Assembly: GCF_014218705.1 (NCBI RefSeq)
Contig: NZ_JABBJF010000003.1
Location: 62,001-126,000 of the forward strand
DNA length: 64,000 nucleotides
Direction of reading: 5' to 3'
DNA from: Kluyvera sichuanensis
Lineage (GTDB): Bacteria; Pseudomonadota; Gammaproteobacteria; Enterobacterales; Enterobacteriaceae
Below, one piece after another: positions 19,007-27,893 of this stretch. A program made the translations under genes and the position numbers. How positions within the stretch are numbered: the first letter of the stretch is position 1; every line of letters begins with the position of its first letter. The notes under the pieces were generated by a model. It saw only the letters and a list, made by a program, of their open reading frames with translations, had not been told where the DNA came from and searched no databases.

Positions 19007-19483
19007 ATGAAAACCCTTAAAGTTGCCCTTTTTTCTGCCGTGCTGTTCTCCGGGCTGGCGCAGGCCCATAGCTCTTCTCTGGAGGTCGTGAAAGCCTATA
19101 TGGCGGCATGGAATGCCCATGATGCCAGCAAGGCGGCGACCCTGCTCTCCAGCGACGTGGTCTATTACGACGCGGCGGCGGGTGAGCCGGTGAAGGGCCG
19201 GGATAACGCCGAAAAAGAGGTGATCGGTGCCTTTATTCACGCCGTTCCCGACCTGAAATGGACCATGACCGATAAGCCGGTTTACGACAAAGATACCGTT
19301 GCCTTCCGCTGGCAGTTTGTTGGTAAAAACAGCGGTGAGTGGGCAGGTAGCCCGGCTACCAACAACGCCATCAAATTTGAAGGCGTGAGCTATATCCGTG
19401 TGAAGGACGGAAAAATCACCTGGCAGGGGGATTATTACGATTCCAAAAAGCTGGATGAAGAGCTGAAACCTGAGAACAAATAA
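19007..19483 (+). CDS. Exported SnoaL-like/NTF2-fold protein
   Basis: 158 residues. A Sec signal peptide is clear (MKTLKVALFSAVLFSGLAQA, cleavage after AQA near residue 20). The mature part has the SnoaL/NTF2-like layout: VVKAYMAAWNAHDASKAATLLSSDVVYYD, then a central V-F-W-Q strand pair, then GVSYIRVKDGKITWQGDYYD. Such domains are cyclases, isomerases or small-molecule binders, and nothing visible decides between them. It lies between the aldehyde dehydrogenase and the flavoprotein, so a periplasmic helper in substrate binding or product handling is possible. No specific function is claimed. Confidence 0.75.
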   Translation: MKTLKVALFSAVLFSGLAQAHSSSLEVVKAYMAAWNAHDASKAATLLSSDVVYYDAAAGEPVKGRDNAEKEVIGAFIHAVPDLKWTMTDKPVYDKDTVAFRWQFVGKNSGEWAGSPATNNAIKFEGVSYIRVKDGKITWQGDYYDSKKLDEELKPENK

Positions 19484-19486
19484 TCG

Positions 19487-19513
19487 GCCACCCCCTTTGC
19501 AAAAAGGGGGGGC
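19487..19513 (+). other. Strong mRNA hairpin ahead of the flavoprotein gene
   Basis: An 8-bp stem CCCCCTTT / AAAGGGGG closed by a GCAA tetraloop, extended by GCC / GGC around one bulged A. It is followed by GTTTAACC rather than a T-run, so partial attenuation or mRNA stabilisation is more likely than full termination. It sits in the 82-base gap between the SnoaL-like gene and the flavoprotein gene. Confidence 0.6.
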
Positions 19514-19565
19514 GTTTAACCTGGCATCCTGAACCGGGTGTCAGCCATAAAAGACAGGATTATCA

Positions 19566-21458
19566 ATGGCAATCACCAGACGTGATTTTCTTAACGGTGT
19601 GGCAATTACCATCGCGGCCGGGCTGACGCCGCTGGAGTGGGCGCGGGCGGCAGGCAAAGAGAATGAGTTTATCCACGGGGAGGCTTACCCCCCAGCGCTC
19701 ACCGGTCTGCGCGGCAACCACCCCGGTTCATTTGAGATGGCCCATGCCCTGGGCCGTGAGCATGAAAAGTTTGATTTCGGCACTCTGCCGTTTGAAGAAG
19801 AGTATGACCTGGTTATCGTCGGCGGCGGGATAAGCGGGCTGGCTGCGGCCTGCTTCTGGCGCGAGAAAATGGGGCCGGAAAGTAAAATCCTGATCCTCGA
19901 TAACCACGACGATTTCGGCGGCCATGCCAAACGTAACGAATTTACTGTCGGCAATAAAACGCTCATCGGCTATGGCGGCAGCGAGGCGTTTCAGTCTCCC
20001 ACCCACAACTTTAGCCCGGAAGTGAATGGCTTGATGCAGAAGTTGGGGGTGAGTATCACCCGCATGAAAGAGAGCTTTGACGTCAACTTCTACCCGGATC
20101 AGCAGCTCAGCCGCGGCGTCTTTTTTGATAAGAAAAACTTTGGTGAGACCAAAATCGTCAGCGGCGATCCGGGCCGGGCGGTCGCAGATGATATTCCGCC
20201 GGACAGGCTGAATGGCCGTAGCATGGAAGCGTTCATCAATGATTTTCCGCTGGTGGAGAGCGATAAAAAAGCGCTTCTCGACCTCTACGAACATCCACGG
20301 GACTATCTGCCGGGCATGAGCCAGGAAGAGAAAATCGCCTGGATGGATACCCATAGCTACAGTGAGTTTCTCAGCGATAAGGTAGGGCTCAGCAAGATGG
20401 CTCGCCTTTACTTCCAGCAGCGCTCCAACGATTTCTTCGCCATTGGCATTGAGGGCATTTCCGCCACCGACGCCCGCGCCTGCGCGCTGCCGGGGATGGA
20501 AGCGCTTGGTCTGCCGCCGCTGGATGGCGAAACGCTGGCCGACCTCGAAGAGCCGTATGTGTATCACTTCCCGGACGGCAACGCAGGTCTGGCACGCCTG
20601 ATGGTGCGCCACCTTCTGCCTGACGCGCTGCCGGGCAGCACCATGGAAGACTCGGTCACTTCCCGCCTCGATTACAGCAAGCTTGATCTGGCCAAAAACA
20701 GCACCCGCCTGCGGTTGAGCAGCATTGTTATCAACGCTGCCAACGAGCAGGACGGGGTGAGTGTCACCTACATCAACGACGGCAAGCTCCATCGCGTTCG
20801 GGGACGCAACGCGGTGATGGCGGGTTACAACATGATGATCCCGTATCTGGTGCCCGAAATGCCTGAGGAGCAAAAGGCCGACATGCGGCTGAACGTCAAA
20901 GCGCCGCTGGTGTACACCAACGTGGCGGTGAAAAACTGGCAGGCGTTTAAAACCCTCGGCGTGCATGAGTTTTACTCACCGACGGCACCTTACAGCCGGG
21001 TAAAACTCGACTATCCGGTGAGCATGGGCGGGTACGAACACTCACACGGCCCGGATGAGCCGATCGTGCTGCATATGGTCTTTGTCCCTACCTACCCAGG
21101 CAGCAATATGAGCGCGCGGGAGCAGTTCCGCAAAGGCCGAGCCTGGCTGCTCGGCACCTCTTTTGAGGCGCATGAAAAAATGATCCGCGACCAGCTCCAG
21201 GAGATGTTTGGCGCGATCGGGTTCGACCATCAGCGGGATATCGCTGGGATCACCGTGAACCGCTGGGCGCATGGCTACGCCTACTATGCCTGCTCGTTGT
21301 TCGACGATATGGACAAAATCCCCGACATTATCTCCCGCGCGAGAAAGCCCGTTGGCCGCATCACCATCGCCAACTCCGATTCAGACTGGAGCGCTTACGC
21401 CCACGCGGCGATCGACCAGGCCTGGCGTGCCGTCAACGAACTCAAGGATATGGGGTAA
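19566..21458 (+). CDS. spdH: Tat-exported FAD oxidoreductase, probable spermidine dehydrogenase
   Basis: 630 residues. A twin-arginine signal is visible at residues 4-9 (TRRDFL) with a hydrophobic stretch and an ARA cleavage site near residue 28, so the folded flavoprotein is exported. The FAD site is DLVIVGGGISGLAAA (residues 81-95) and ILDNHDDFGGHAKRNEF (110-126), the pattern of the SpdH proteins of Pseudomonas aeruginosa and Citrobacter freundii. Those carry FAD plus heme b and split spermidine into 1,3-diaminopropane and 4-aminobutanal using an artificial acceptor. It is followed after 3 bases by a three-heme cytochrome c, its likely electron acceptor. The neighbouring GABA-route genes fit the product. 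Another amine cannot be excluded. Confidence 0.72.
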   Translation: MAITRRDFLNGVAITIAAGLTPLEWARAAGKENEFIHGEAYPPALTGLRGNHPGSFEMAHALGREHEKFDFGTLPFEEEYDLVIVGGGISGLAAACFWREKMGPESKILILDNHDDFGGHAKRNEFTVGNKTLIGYGGSEAFQSPTHNFSPEVNGLMQKLGVSITRMKESFDVNFYPDQQLSRGVFFDKKNFGETKIVSGDPGRAVADDIPPDRLNGRSMEAFINDFPLVESDKKALLDLYEHPRDYLPGMSQEEKIAWMDTHSYSEFLSDKVGLSKMARLYFQQRSNDFFAIGIEGISATDARACALPGMEALGLPPLDGETLADLEEPYVYHFPDGNAGLARLMVRHLLPDALPGSTMEDSVTSRLDYSKLDLAKNSTRLRLSSIVINAANEQDGVSVTYINDGKLHRVRGRNAVMAGYNMMIPYLVPEMPEEQKADMRLNVKAPLVYTNVAVKNWQAFKTLGVHEFYSPTAPYSRVKLDYPVSMGGYEHSHGPDEPIVLHMVFVPTYPGSNMSAREQFRKGRAWLLGTSFEAHEKMIRDQLQEMFGAIGFDHQRDIAGITVNRWAHGYAYYACSLFDDMDKIPDIISRARKPVGRITIANSDSDWSAYAHAAIDQAWRAVNELKDMG

Positions 21459-21461
21459 GCG

Positions 21462-22658
21462 ATGCGTATCGTAACCATGTTATTCACCGGCCTGCTTTCT
21501 GTTGGGGCCTCTGCGGCACCGATGATGGGGGAGTATATCGCCCGCGTTGCCGATTGCATGGCCTGCCACACGGCAGAAGGCGGTTCCCCTCTGGCGGGGG
21601 GCAAGAAATTTCCGACTCCCGTCGGTGATATTTATTCCACCAATATCACCCCGGATAAAACCCACGGCATCGGTAACTACAGCTATGCCGATTTTGAAAA
21701 GGCCGTGCGTCAGGGGATAGCCAAAGACGGCCATCCGCTCTATCCGGCTATGCCGTATCCCTCCTACGCCCGGATGAGCGATAGCGATATTCACGCCCTG
21801 TACGACTACTTTATGAAAGGCGTCGCGCCCTCAGAGAAAGCCAATCAGGAGAGTGACATCCCCTGGCTGCTCTCCGCCCGCTGGCCGCTGCATGTCTGGA
21901 ACTGGTTGTTCCTGGACCCGCCGACGGGAGAACGTCGTCCGCTGTCGGATCCCGTGCTTCAGCGGGGCGCGTACCTGGTTGAAGGGGCCGGTCACTGCGG
22001 GGCGTGCCATACGCCGCGAGGCGTGGCGATGAACGAAAAAGCCTACAGCAACCAGGATGATACGTTCCTGAGCGGTGCCATGATTGACGGCTGGTATGCA
22101 CCGTCGCTGCGAACGCTGTCGCTGCCGGAAAACGAGCTGACCTCGCTTATCGTCACCGGTAGGAGCAAGCATGCCGCTGTATCGGGCTCTATGGCGGAAG
22201 TGGTCAGTCAGAGCACCCAATATCTGACGCCTGACGATGCCACCGCCATTTCCCGTTACCTGTTAAGCCTCAATAACAATAAGCGCACGGCGACGCCTGC
22301 CAGCCATGTGACTACCGCTGCGTCTGCTTCTCCGGCAGCGGGGAAAACCCTGTATGGCCGCTACTGTTCCACCTGTCACGGCACCGAGGGGAAAGGCACC
22401 GATGACAACGTTCCTTCGCTGGTGAATAACCCTCTCGTCAGCGCCAAAGCGGCCACGCCGCTGCTGCGTGTGGTCACGCAAGGCGCGGAAACGCCGACGA
22501 CCGTGGGCAACGTCTCGTTCAGAATGCCTGGCTATGGGGATGTGATGACCGACGAAGAGATGCGCGACGTGGTGAATTACGTTCGGCAAAGCTGGGGCAA
22601 CGGCGCGGGCGAGGTCACGGCCGATGATGTGGCGAAGGTGAAAGCATCTCACCCTTAA
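21462..22658 (+). CDS. Periplasmic three-heme cytochrome c
   Basis: 398 residues with a Sec signal peptide (MRIVTMLFTGLLSVGASA). Three heme-attachment motifs are present: CMACH at 32-36, CGACH at 179-183 and CSTCH at 302-306. The layout is that of the cytochrome subunits of alcohol, gluconate and similar periplasmic dehydrogenases, which pass electrons to ubiquinone. No C-terminal membrane helix is seen, so it is probably soluble or held by its partner. It is 3 bases downstream of the flavoprotein and 31 bases upstream of ccmA, which argues strongly that it is the physiological partner of that flavoprotein and the client of the ccm genes. Confidence 0.9.
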   Translation: MRIVTMLFTGLLSVGASAAPMMGEYIARVADCMACHTAEGGSPLAGGKKFPTPVGDIYSTNITPDKTHGIGNYSYADFEKAVRQGIAKDGHPLYPAMPYPSYARMSDSDIHALYDYFMKGVAPSEKANQESDIPWLLSARWPLHVWNWLFLDPPTGERRPLSDPVLQRGAYLVEGAGHCGACHTPRGVAMNEKAYSNQDDTFLSGAMIDGWYAPSLRTLSLPENELTSLIVTGRSKHAAVSGSMAEVVSQSTQYLTPDDATAISRYLLSLNNNKRTATPASHVTTAASASPAAGKTLYGRYCSTCHGTEGKGTDDNVPSLVNNPLVSAKAATPLLRVVTQGAETPTTVGNVSFRMPGYGDVMTDEEMRDVVNYVRQSWGNGAGEVTADDVAKVKASHP

Positions 22659-22689
22659 CCTGGCATAGGGGTCAGCAAAAAGGCAGAAC

Positions 22690-23316
22690 ATGGAAAACAG
22701 ATTAGAAGCGGTAGGGCTGTGCTGTGAGCGGGACGATCGGCACTTATTTCGCGATCTCTCGTTTACCGTCGCGCCGGGAGAGTGGGTACAGATTGCGGGC
22801 GGCAACGGAGCGGGAAAAACCACGCTGCTGAGGATGTTAACGGGAATCATACGGCCCGACGGTGGAGAGGTGCGCTGGCAGGATAAATCCGTCAGCCGTC
22901 ACCGCGAGGGCCTGCACGCTCATCTGCTCTGGATTGGTCATCAGCCGGGCATAAAAATGCGCCTGACGGCGCTACAGAATATCGCCTTTTTTCATCCCGA
23001 TGCGTCGCCGTCAGAACGGTTGGCAGCGCTCGGGCTGGTGGGGCTCGCCGGCTACGAAGATGTACCGGTGGCGACGCTCTCTGCCGGGCAACAGCGCAAT
23101 GTGGCGTTGGCGCGGCTCTGGCTGACCCACGCCGCGCTGTGGATCCTTGATGAACCCTTTACCGCCATTGACGCGCAGGGCGTCGCCAGGTTGACGCGCA
23201 GGATGGCGCAGCACGTTGCCGCGGGCGGGCAGATTGTGATGACCACGCATCAGCCGCTGGCCGACTCAACCCTGCCTGTCCGAAGGGTGGCGCTAACGGG
23301 GGGCGAGCCGGGATGA
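22690..23316 (+). CDS. ccmA: Heme exporter ATP-binding protein CcmA
   Basis: 208-residue ABC ATPase of the CcmABCD complex, which releases holo-CcmE from CcmC during cytochrome c maturation. Walker [10 protein letters not shown] (about residue 37), signature LSAGQQ (about residue 129) and Walker B LWILDEPF (about residue 149) are intact, followed by the switch histidine in MTTHQ. It overlaps ccmB by 4 bases. The absence of nap genes next to it distinguishes this locus from the E. coli nap-ccm operon. Confidence 0.95.
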   Translation: MENRLEAVGLCCERDDRHLFRDLSFTVAPGEWVQIAGGNGAGKTTLLRMLTGIIRPDGGEVRWQDKSVSRHREGLHAHLLWIGHQPGIKMRLTALQNIAFFHPDASPSERLAALGLVGLAGYEDVPVATLSAGQQRNVALARLWLTHAALWILDEPFTAIDAQGVARLTRRMAQHVAAGGQIVMTTHQPLADSTLPVRRVALTGGEPG

Positions 23317-23975
23317 TGTGGTCTCTTTTCTGCCTTGAACTGCGGGTCGCTTTTCGCTGCCGCGCCGAGCTTGCCAACCCGCTGTGGTTCTTTTTTATTA
23401 TCCTCACGCTCTTTCCAATCGCTCTGGGTCAGGACAGCAAACAGCTGGCGCACATCGCCCCCGGTGCCATCTGGATAGCGGCGCTTCTCGCCTCTTTGCT
23501 GGCGCAAGACCGGCTGTTCCGCGATGACTACCAGGACGGCAGCCTCGAGCAGCTGATGCTGCTTCCCGTGCCGCTGCCCGCGGTGGTGCTGAGTAAAATC
23601 CTCGCTCACTGGTGCGTTACGGGCCTGCCGCTGCTGCTCTTCTCGCCGCTGGCGGCGTTATTGATGGCAATGGATTTTGCCCAGTGGGCGGTGATGGCGC
23701 TGACCTTGTTGCTCGGCACCCCGACCCTCAGCTTACTGGCCGCGCCTGGTTCGGGGCTGACGGTTGGGCTGCCCCGGGGCGGCGTCCTGCTCAGCCTGCT
23801 GGTGCTGCCCTTTACCTTGCCGCTGCTGATCTTTGCCACCGCCGCGATAAACGCCGCGACGGCGGGGCTGCCCGTTTCCGGTTATCTCGCCATTCTGGCG
23901 GCGATGCTGACCGGCAGCGCCATGTTCAGCCCCTTTGCCACCGCTGCGGCCCTGCGCGCCAGCCTGCAGGGGTAA
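23313..23975 (+). CDS. ccmB: Heme exporter membrane protein CcmB
   Basis: 220 residues, six predicted membrane helices, the normal CcmB size. Together with CcmA it forms the ABC module of the cytochrome c maturation complex. The conserved [14 protein letters not shown] stretch near residue 28 and the [31 protein letters not shown] region are typical; the latter is the cytoplasmic loop contacting CcmA. Overlaps ccmA by 4 bases. Confidence 0.95.
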   Translation: MMWSLFCLELRVAFRCRAELANPLWFFFIILTLFPIALGQDSKQLAHIAPGAIWIAALLASLLAQDRLFRDDYQDGSLEQLMLLPVPLPAVVLSKILAHWCVTGLPLLLFSPLAALLMAMDFAQWAVMALTLLLGTPTLSLLAAPGSGLTVGLPRGGVLLSLLVLPFTLPLLIFATAAINAATAGLPVSGYLAILAAMLTGSAMFSPFATAAALRASLQG

Positions 23976-24007
23976 GCCTCATGTTATTTCGAAGAAGAGT
24001 GCGCACT

Positions 24008-24745
24008 ATGTGGAAAACACTGCATCAACTGGCTATCCCGGAACGCTGCTATCGCCTCAGCGGCCGGGCCATTTTCTGGCTGGCGCCGGCGGCGCTGGTC
24101 ACGCTGGCGCTGGGCTGGGTCTGGGGATTCGCCTTCGCTCCCGCCGATTACCAGCAGGGCGAGGGGTATCGCATTATCTATCTGCATGTTCCCGCGGCGA
24201 TGTGGTCGATGGGGATTTATGGCGTGATGGCGGTGGCCGCTTTTGTCGGCCTCGTCTGGCAACTCAAGCTCGCCTCCCTGGCGGTGGCGGCCATGGCGCC
24301 CATTGGTGCGGTCTATACCTTTATCGCCCTCGTCACCGGGGCGCTGTGGGGAAAACCGATGTGGGGGACCTGGTGGATATGGGACGCCCGGCTGACCTCG
24401 GAGCTCATTCTGCTGTTCATCTATATGGGCATTATTGCGCTCTGGAATGCGTTTAATAACCGCCGCACGGCGGGCCGGGCGGTGAGCATTCTGGTGCTGA
24501 TGGGGGTGGTTAACCTGCCGGTGATTCACTACTCGGTGGTCTGGTGGAACACATTGCATCAGGGTTCCACCGGGCTGCAGCAAACTATCGACCCGGCGAT
24601 GCGTCTGCCGCTGCGGCTCGTCATTGTGGGTTTTCTGCTGCTGTTTATCACGCTGACGCTGATGCGTTTACGTAATTTGATCCTGCTTGAGGAGCGCCTG
24701 CGCCCCTGGGTACGCCATATCGCTTGCGCAGGAGAACGGCCATGA
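24008..24745 (+). CDS. ccmC: Heme-handling protein CcmC
   Basis: 245 residues from the ATG at 24008 (MWKTLHQLAIP), exactly the E. coli start and length; an in-frame ATG at 23981 lies upstream but has no counterpart. CcmC presents heme to CcmE. The tryptophan-rich WWD motif GKPMWGTWWIWDARL (about residues 115-130) and the two flanking heme-ligand histidines (HVPAAMW, IHYSVVWWNTLHQ) are present. Six membrane helices. It overlaps ccmD by 4 bases. Confidence 0.96.
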   Translation: MWKTLHQLAIPERCYRLSGRAIFWLAPAALVTLALGWVWGFAFAPADYQQGEGYRIIYLHVPAAMWSMGIYGVMAVAAFVGLVWQLKLASLAVAAMAPIGAVYTFIALVTGALWGKPMWGTWWIWDARLTSELILLFIYMGIIALWNAFNNRRTAGRAVSILVLMGVVNLPVIHYSVVWWNTLHQGSTGLQQTIDPAMRLPLRLVIVGFLLLFITLTLMRLRNLILLEERLRPWVRHIACAGERP

Positions 24746-24954
24746 CGCCAGCTTTCAAACACTGGAACGACTTTTTCGCGATGGGCGGCTACGGACTCTA
24801 TATCTGGCTGGCCGTGGCGCTGGTACTGCTCGCGCTGGTTGGGCTGATATGCCACACTTGCTGGCAGCGGCGCGCCATTTTGCAGGCGATTCGCCGTAGT
24901 CACTCCCGGGAACAGCGCCGACGCAACGTGCCGCAACGCGAGGCCAGCTTATGA
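24742..24954 (+). CDS. ccmD: Small heme-maturation protein CcmD
   Basis: 70 residues starting [22 protein letters not shown], with a single membrane helix and a basic C-terminal tail, as in E. coli CcmD (69 residues). It links CcmC, CcmE and the ABC module. The ATG overlaps the ccmC stop (ATGA), and its own end overlaps ccmE by 4 bases. An in-frame ATG 18 bases upstream lacks family support. Confidence 0.92.
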   Translation: MTPAFKHWNDFFAMGGYGLYIWLAVALVLLALVGLICHTCWQRRAILQAIRRSHSREQRRRNVPQREASL

Positions 24955-25421
24955 ATACCCGCCGTAAAAATCGCCTGCTGATAACCAGCCTCCTGCTCGG
25001 TGGGCTGGTGCTGACTCTGGGGCTGATTCTGTATGCCCTGCGCGCCAATATTGACCTGTTTTACACGCCGGGAGAGGTGCTGTACGGCAAAGGGGAGGCC
25101 AGAGAAATGCCTGTCGCCAGACAGCGCCTGCGGGTGGGCGGTCTGGTGCTTCCCGGCAGCATTAAGCGTTCGCCTACCTCAATGCAGGTAAGCTTCACGC
25201 TCTACGACGAGCGCGGCAGGGTGCAGGTCACCTTTGATGGGCTGCTCCCGGATCTCTTTCGCGAGGGGCAGGGCATTGTGGTTCAGGGGGAGCTGGATTC
25301 CGGCAACCACATTATCGCCCGTGAAGTGCTGGCAAAACACGATGAAAACTACACGCCGCCCGGCGTAAAAAAGGGAATCAAAACCCCTTCGGCTATAGGA
25401 AACCGTCAACATGATGCCTGA
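24951..25421 (+). CDS. ccmE: Periplasmic heme chaperone CcmE
   Basis: 156 residues: N-terminal membrane anchor (about residues 8-28), then an OB-fold domain. The covalent heme-binding histidine of the [11 protein letters not shown] motif (near residue 130) is intact, with the family tyrosine in NYTPP. It overlaps both ccmD (4 bases) and ccmF (11 bases). Confidence 0.96.
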   Translation: MNTRRKNRLLITSLLLGGLVLTLGLILYALRANIDLFYTPGEVLYGKGEAREMPVARQRLRVGGLVLPGSIKRSPTSMQVSFTLYDERGRVQVTFDGLLPDLFREGQGIVVQGELDSGNHIIAREVLAKHDENYTPPGVKKGIKTPSAIGNRQHDA

Positions 25422-27339
25422 ATGGGGGAACCTGTTGCTTTGCCTGGCGCTGGGGGCCGCGTGTCTGCTCTCCAGCCTGCCGCTGTATGGCGCATGGCGC
25501 GGGCAACGCTTGCTGATAGCCGCCGCGCCAATGTTCGCCATCGCGCTATTTGCCTGCCTTGCCGGGGCGTTTCTTATCCTGATGTACGCCTTTATCAGTA
25601 ACGATTTCACCGTCGCCTATGTGGCGGCTAACGCCAATACGCAGCTGCCGATTATCTACAGAATGGCCGCCGTCTGGGGTGCCCACGAAGGCTCAATGCT
25701 GCTGTGGGTGCTGCTGATGAGCGGCTGGACGCTGGCCACGGCCTTACGTCGCACTATACCGCCGTCACTGCGCGCGCAGGTGCTAGCGGTGATGGGGATG
25801 ATAAGCCTCGGGTTTCTGCTGTTTATCCTGTTTACCTCGAATCCCTTCGCCCGCACCTTGCCCGATTTCCCGATTGAAGGGCGGGACCTGAATCCGATGC
25901 TGCAAGACCCGGGGCTGGTTTTTCATCCCCCGGCGCTCTATATGGGCTACGTCGGTTTCTCCGTTGCCTTCGCGTTCGCCATCGCGGCGTTGCTCAATGG
26001 CCGCCTCGACCGGGAGTTTGCCCGGCTGGCGCGCCCCTGGACGCTGATGGCGTGGATCTTCTTAACGCTGGGCATCGTGATGGGCTCCCTGTGGGCGTAC
26101 TACGAGCTGGGCTGGGGAGGGTGGTGGTTCTGGGATCCGGTGGAAAACGCCTCCCTGATGCCCTGGCTGGCGGGCACCGCGCTGCTGCACTCGCTGGCCG
26201 TTACCGAGCAGCGGGATACCTTCAGAGCCTGGAGCGCGCTGCTGGCTATCGCCGCCTTTTCCCTGTGTTTGCTGGGCACCTTTCTGGTGCGCTCCGGCGT
26301 ACTGGTTTCGGTTCACTCCTTCGCCGCGGACCCCACGCGCGGCATGTATATCCTGATCTTTATGGCGCTGGTGGTCGGCGGTTCGCTGCTGCTCTTTGCC
26401 CTGCGCGGCTACCGTATCCGCTCCAGGGTGAATAACGCCTTCTGGTCACGGGAGTCGCTGCTGATGGGCAATAACGTTCTGTTGATGACCGCAATGCTGG
26501 TGGTGCTGCTTGGCACTTTGCTGCCGCTGGTGCATAAAGCGCTGGGTTTGGGCGCTATCTCCATCGGTGAGCCGTTCTTTAACCGTCTATTTGTGGTGCT
26601 GATGGTGCCGTTAGCGCTGTTGATGGGGCTGGCCCCGCTGGTGAGATGGGGGCGCGATCGCCCGGGAAAACAGCGTAAGCCGGTCATTGCCGCGCTGATT
26701 GCCACCCCGTTGCTGGCGCTGCTGCTGCCGTGGTGGTTGCAGGATCAGATTGTCGCCCTGACGGTGCTGGGCCTTTGCATGGCGCTGTGGATTGTCATCC
26801 TCCATCTGTGGGAGGTGATACGGCGTCTGCGGTGTGGGGAGCCGGTGACTCGCCGCTTCACCGGCATGATTATCGCCCATCTCGGGGTGGCGGTGACGGT
26901 CATCGGCATCGCTTTTCACCAGAACCACGATATCGAACGCGACGTGCGGATGGGGGTCAACGATACCCTGCAAATCCGGGAGTACCGTTTTACCTTCCGT
27001 GAGGTCCGCGAAAGCCTTGGCCCCAACTACCAGGCGGTGACGGCGGTGATTGATGCCGATGCCCCCGGCAGCAAAACGGCGACGCTATTCGCCGAGAAAC
27101 GTTTTTACACCGCCAGCCGGGCGATTATGACCGAGGCCGCTATTCAGGTCGGCTTCACCCGCGATCTTTACGTCGCGCTGGGCGAACAGTTCGATGACGG
27201 CTCCTGGGGCATGCGTTTTTACTATAAGCCCTTTATCCGCTGGATTTGGGCCGGGGGAATCTTAATGGCGCTGGGGGGCGGGCTCTGTTTTCGCGGGCGT
27301 CGCACGCTGGTGGTAAAAGCCCAAAAGGTGACGGCATGA
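25411..27339 (+). CDS. ccmF: Cytochrome c heme lyase subunit CcmF
   Basis: 642 residues with about 15 membrane helices. The WWD heme-binding motif is seen in [18 protein letters not shown] near residue 235, with the HEGSMLLW histidine near residue 90 and further conserved histidines (VHSFAADP). CcmF with CcmH ligates heme from CcmE to apocytochrome c. It has the expected length and is not split. Overlaps ccmE; ccmG begins 4 bases inside its 3' end. Confidence 0.96.
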   Translation: MMPEWGNLLLCLALGAACLLSSLPLYGAWRGQRLLIAAAPMFAIALFACLAGAFLILMYAFISNDFTVAYVAANANTQLPIIYRMAAVWGAHEGSMLLWVLLMSGWTLATALRRTIPPSLRAQVLAVMGMISLGFLLFILFTSNPFARTLPDFPIEGRDLNPMLQDPGLVFHPPALYMGYVGFSVAFAFAIAALLNGRLDREFARLARPWTLMAWIFLTLGIVMGSLWAYYELGWGGWWFWDPVENASLMPWLAGTALLHSLAVTEQRDTFRAWSALLAIAAFSLCLLGTFLVRSGVLVSVHSFAADPTRGMYILIFMALVVGGSLLLFALRGYRIRSRVNNAFWSRESLLMGNNVLLMTAMLVVLLGTLLPLVHKALGLGAISIGEPFFNRLFVVLMVPLALLMGLAPLVRWGRDRPGKQRKPVIAALIATPLLALLLPWWLQDQIVALTVLGLCMALWIVILHLWEVIRRLRCGEPVTRRFTGMIIAHLGVAVTVIGIAFHQNHDIERDVRMGVNDTLQIREYRFTFREVRESLGPNYQAVTAVIDADAPGSKTATLFAEKRFYTASRAIMTEAAIQVGFTRDLYVALGEQFDDGSWGMRFYYKPFIRWIWAGGILMALGGGLCFRGRRTLVVKAQKVTA

Positions 27340-27893
27340 AACGTAACCTGTATCTGCTGCCGCTGGCGATTTTCGTCCTGCTGGCGGGCCTGCTTTTCTG
27401 GCAACTGCTGCGCATCGGCGACGGCGAAGACCCTAAAGCGCTGGATTCCGCCCTTATCGGCCAGCCGTTGCCCGCGCTGCGGGTGGCGACGCTGGCGCAG
27501 CCCGAGGAGAAACAGGATTTTCAGACGCTGGGCAAGGGCAAACCGCTGCTGCTGAACGTCTGGGCCACCTGGTGCCCCACCTGCCGGGCAGAGCACCGGT
27601 ACCTCAATACGCTGACGGCGCAAGGCGTCGCGATAGCCGGGCTGAATTACAAAGACGACCGGCAAAAGGCGCAGCGCTGGCTGCAGGATTACGGCAACCC
27701 TTATCGCGATAACCTGCTGGATGCGGACGGTGCGGTCGGTATTGAGCTGGGCGTCTTCGGTGCGCCGGAGACCTTCCTGATTGATGGGCAGGGGATTGTG
27801 CGCTACCGGCACACTGGCGAGCTGAATGCCGACGTATGGCGCGAAGAGGTCGCGCCGCTGTGGGAAAAATACCGTAAAGAGGCCGGAGTATGA
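27336..27893 (+). CDS. ccmG: Thiol:disulfide interchange protein CcmG (DsbE)
   Basis: 185 residues from the ATG at 27336 ([16 protein letters not shown]), the E. coli length. N-terminal membrane anchor, then a thioredoxin fold with the active site WCPTC (about residue 80) and the cis-proline region GAPETFLID. It keeps the CXXCH cysteines of apocytochrome c reduced. Overlaps ccmF and ccmH by 4 bases each. Confidence 0.95.
   Translation: MKRNLYLLPLAIFVLLAGLLFWQLLRIGDGEDPKALDSALIGQPLPALRVATLAQPEEKQDFQTLGKGKPLLLNVWATWCPTCRAEHRYLNTLTAQGVAIAGLNYKDDRQKAQRWLQDYGNPYRDNLLDADGAVGIELGVFGAPETFLIDGQGIVRYRHTGELNADVWREEVAPLWEKYRKEAGV

Noticed and set aside
23612-24007. Long upstream extension of ccmC (start at 23612)
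   Set aside because: The extension overlaps ccmB in another frame, and residues before MWKTLHQLAIP have no counterpart in CcmC; the ATG at 24008 gives the family length of 245.
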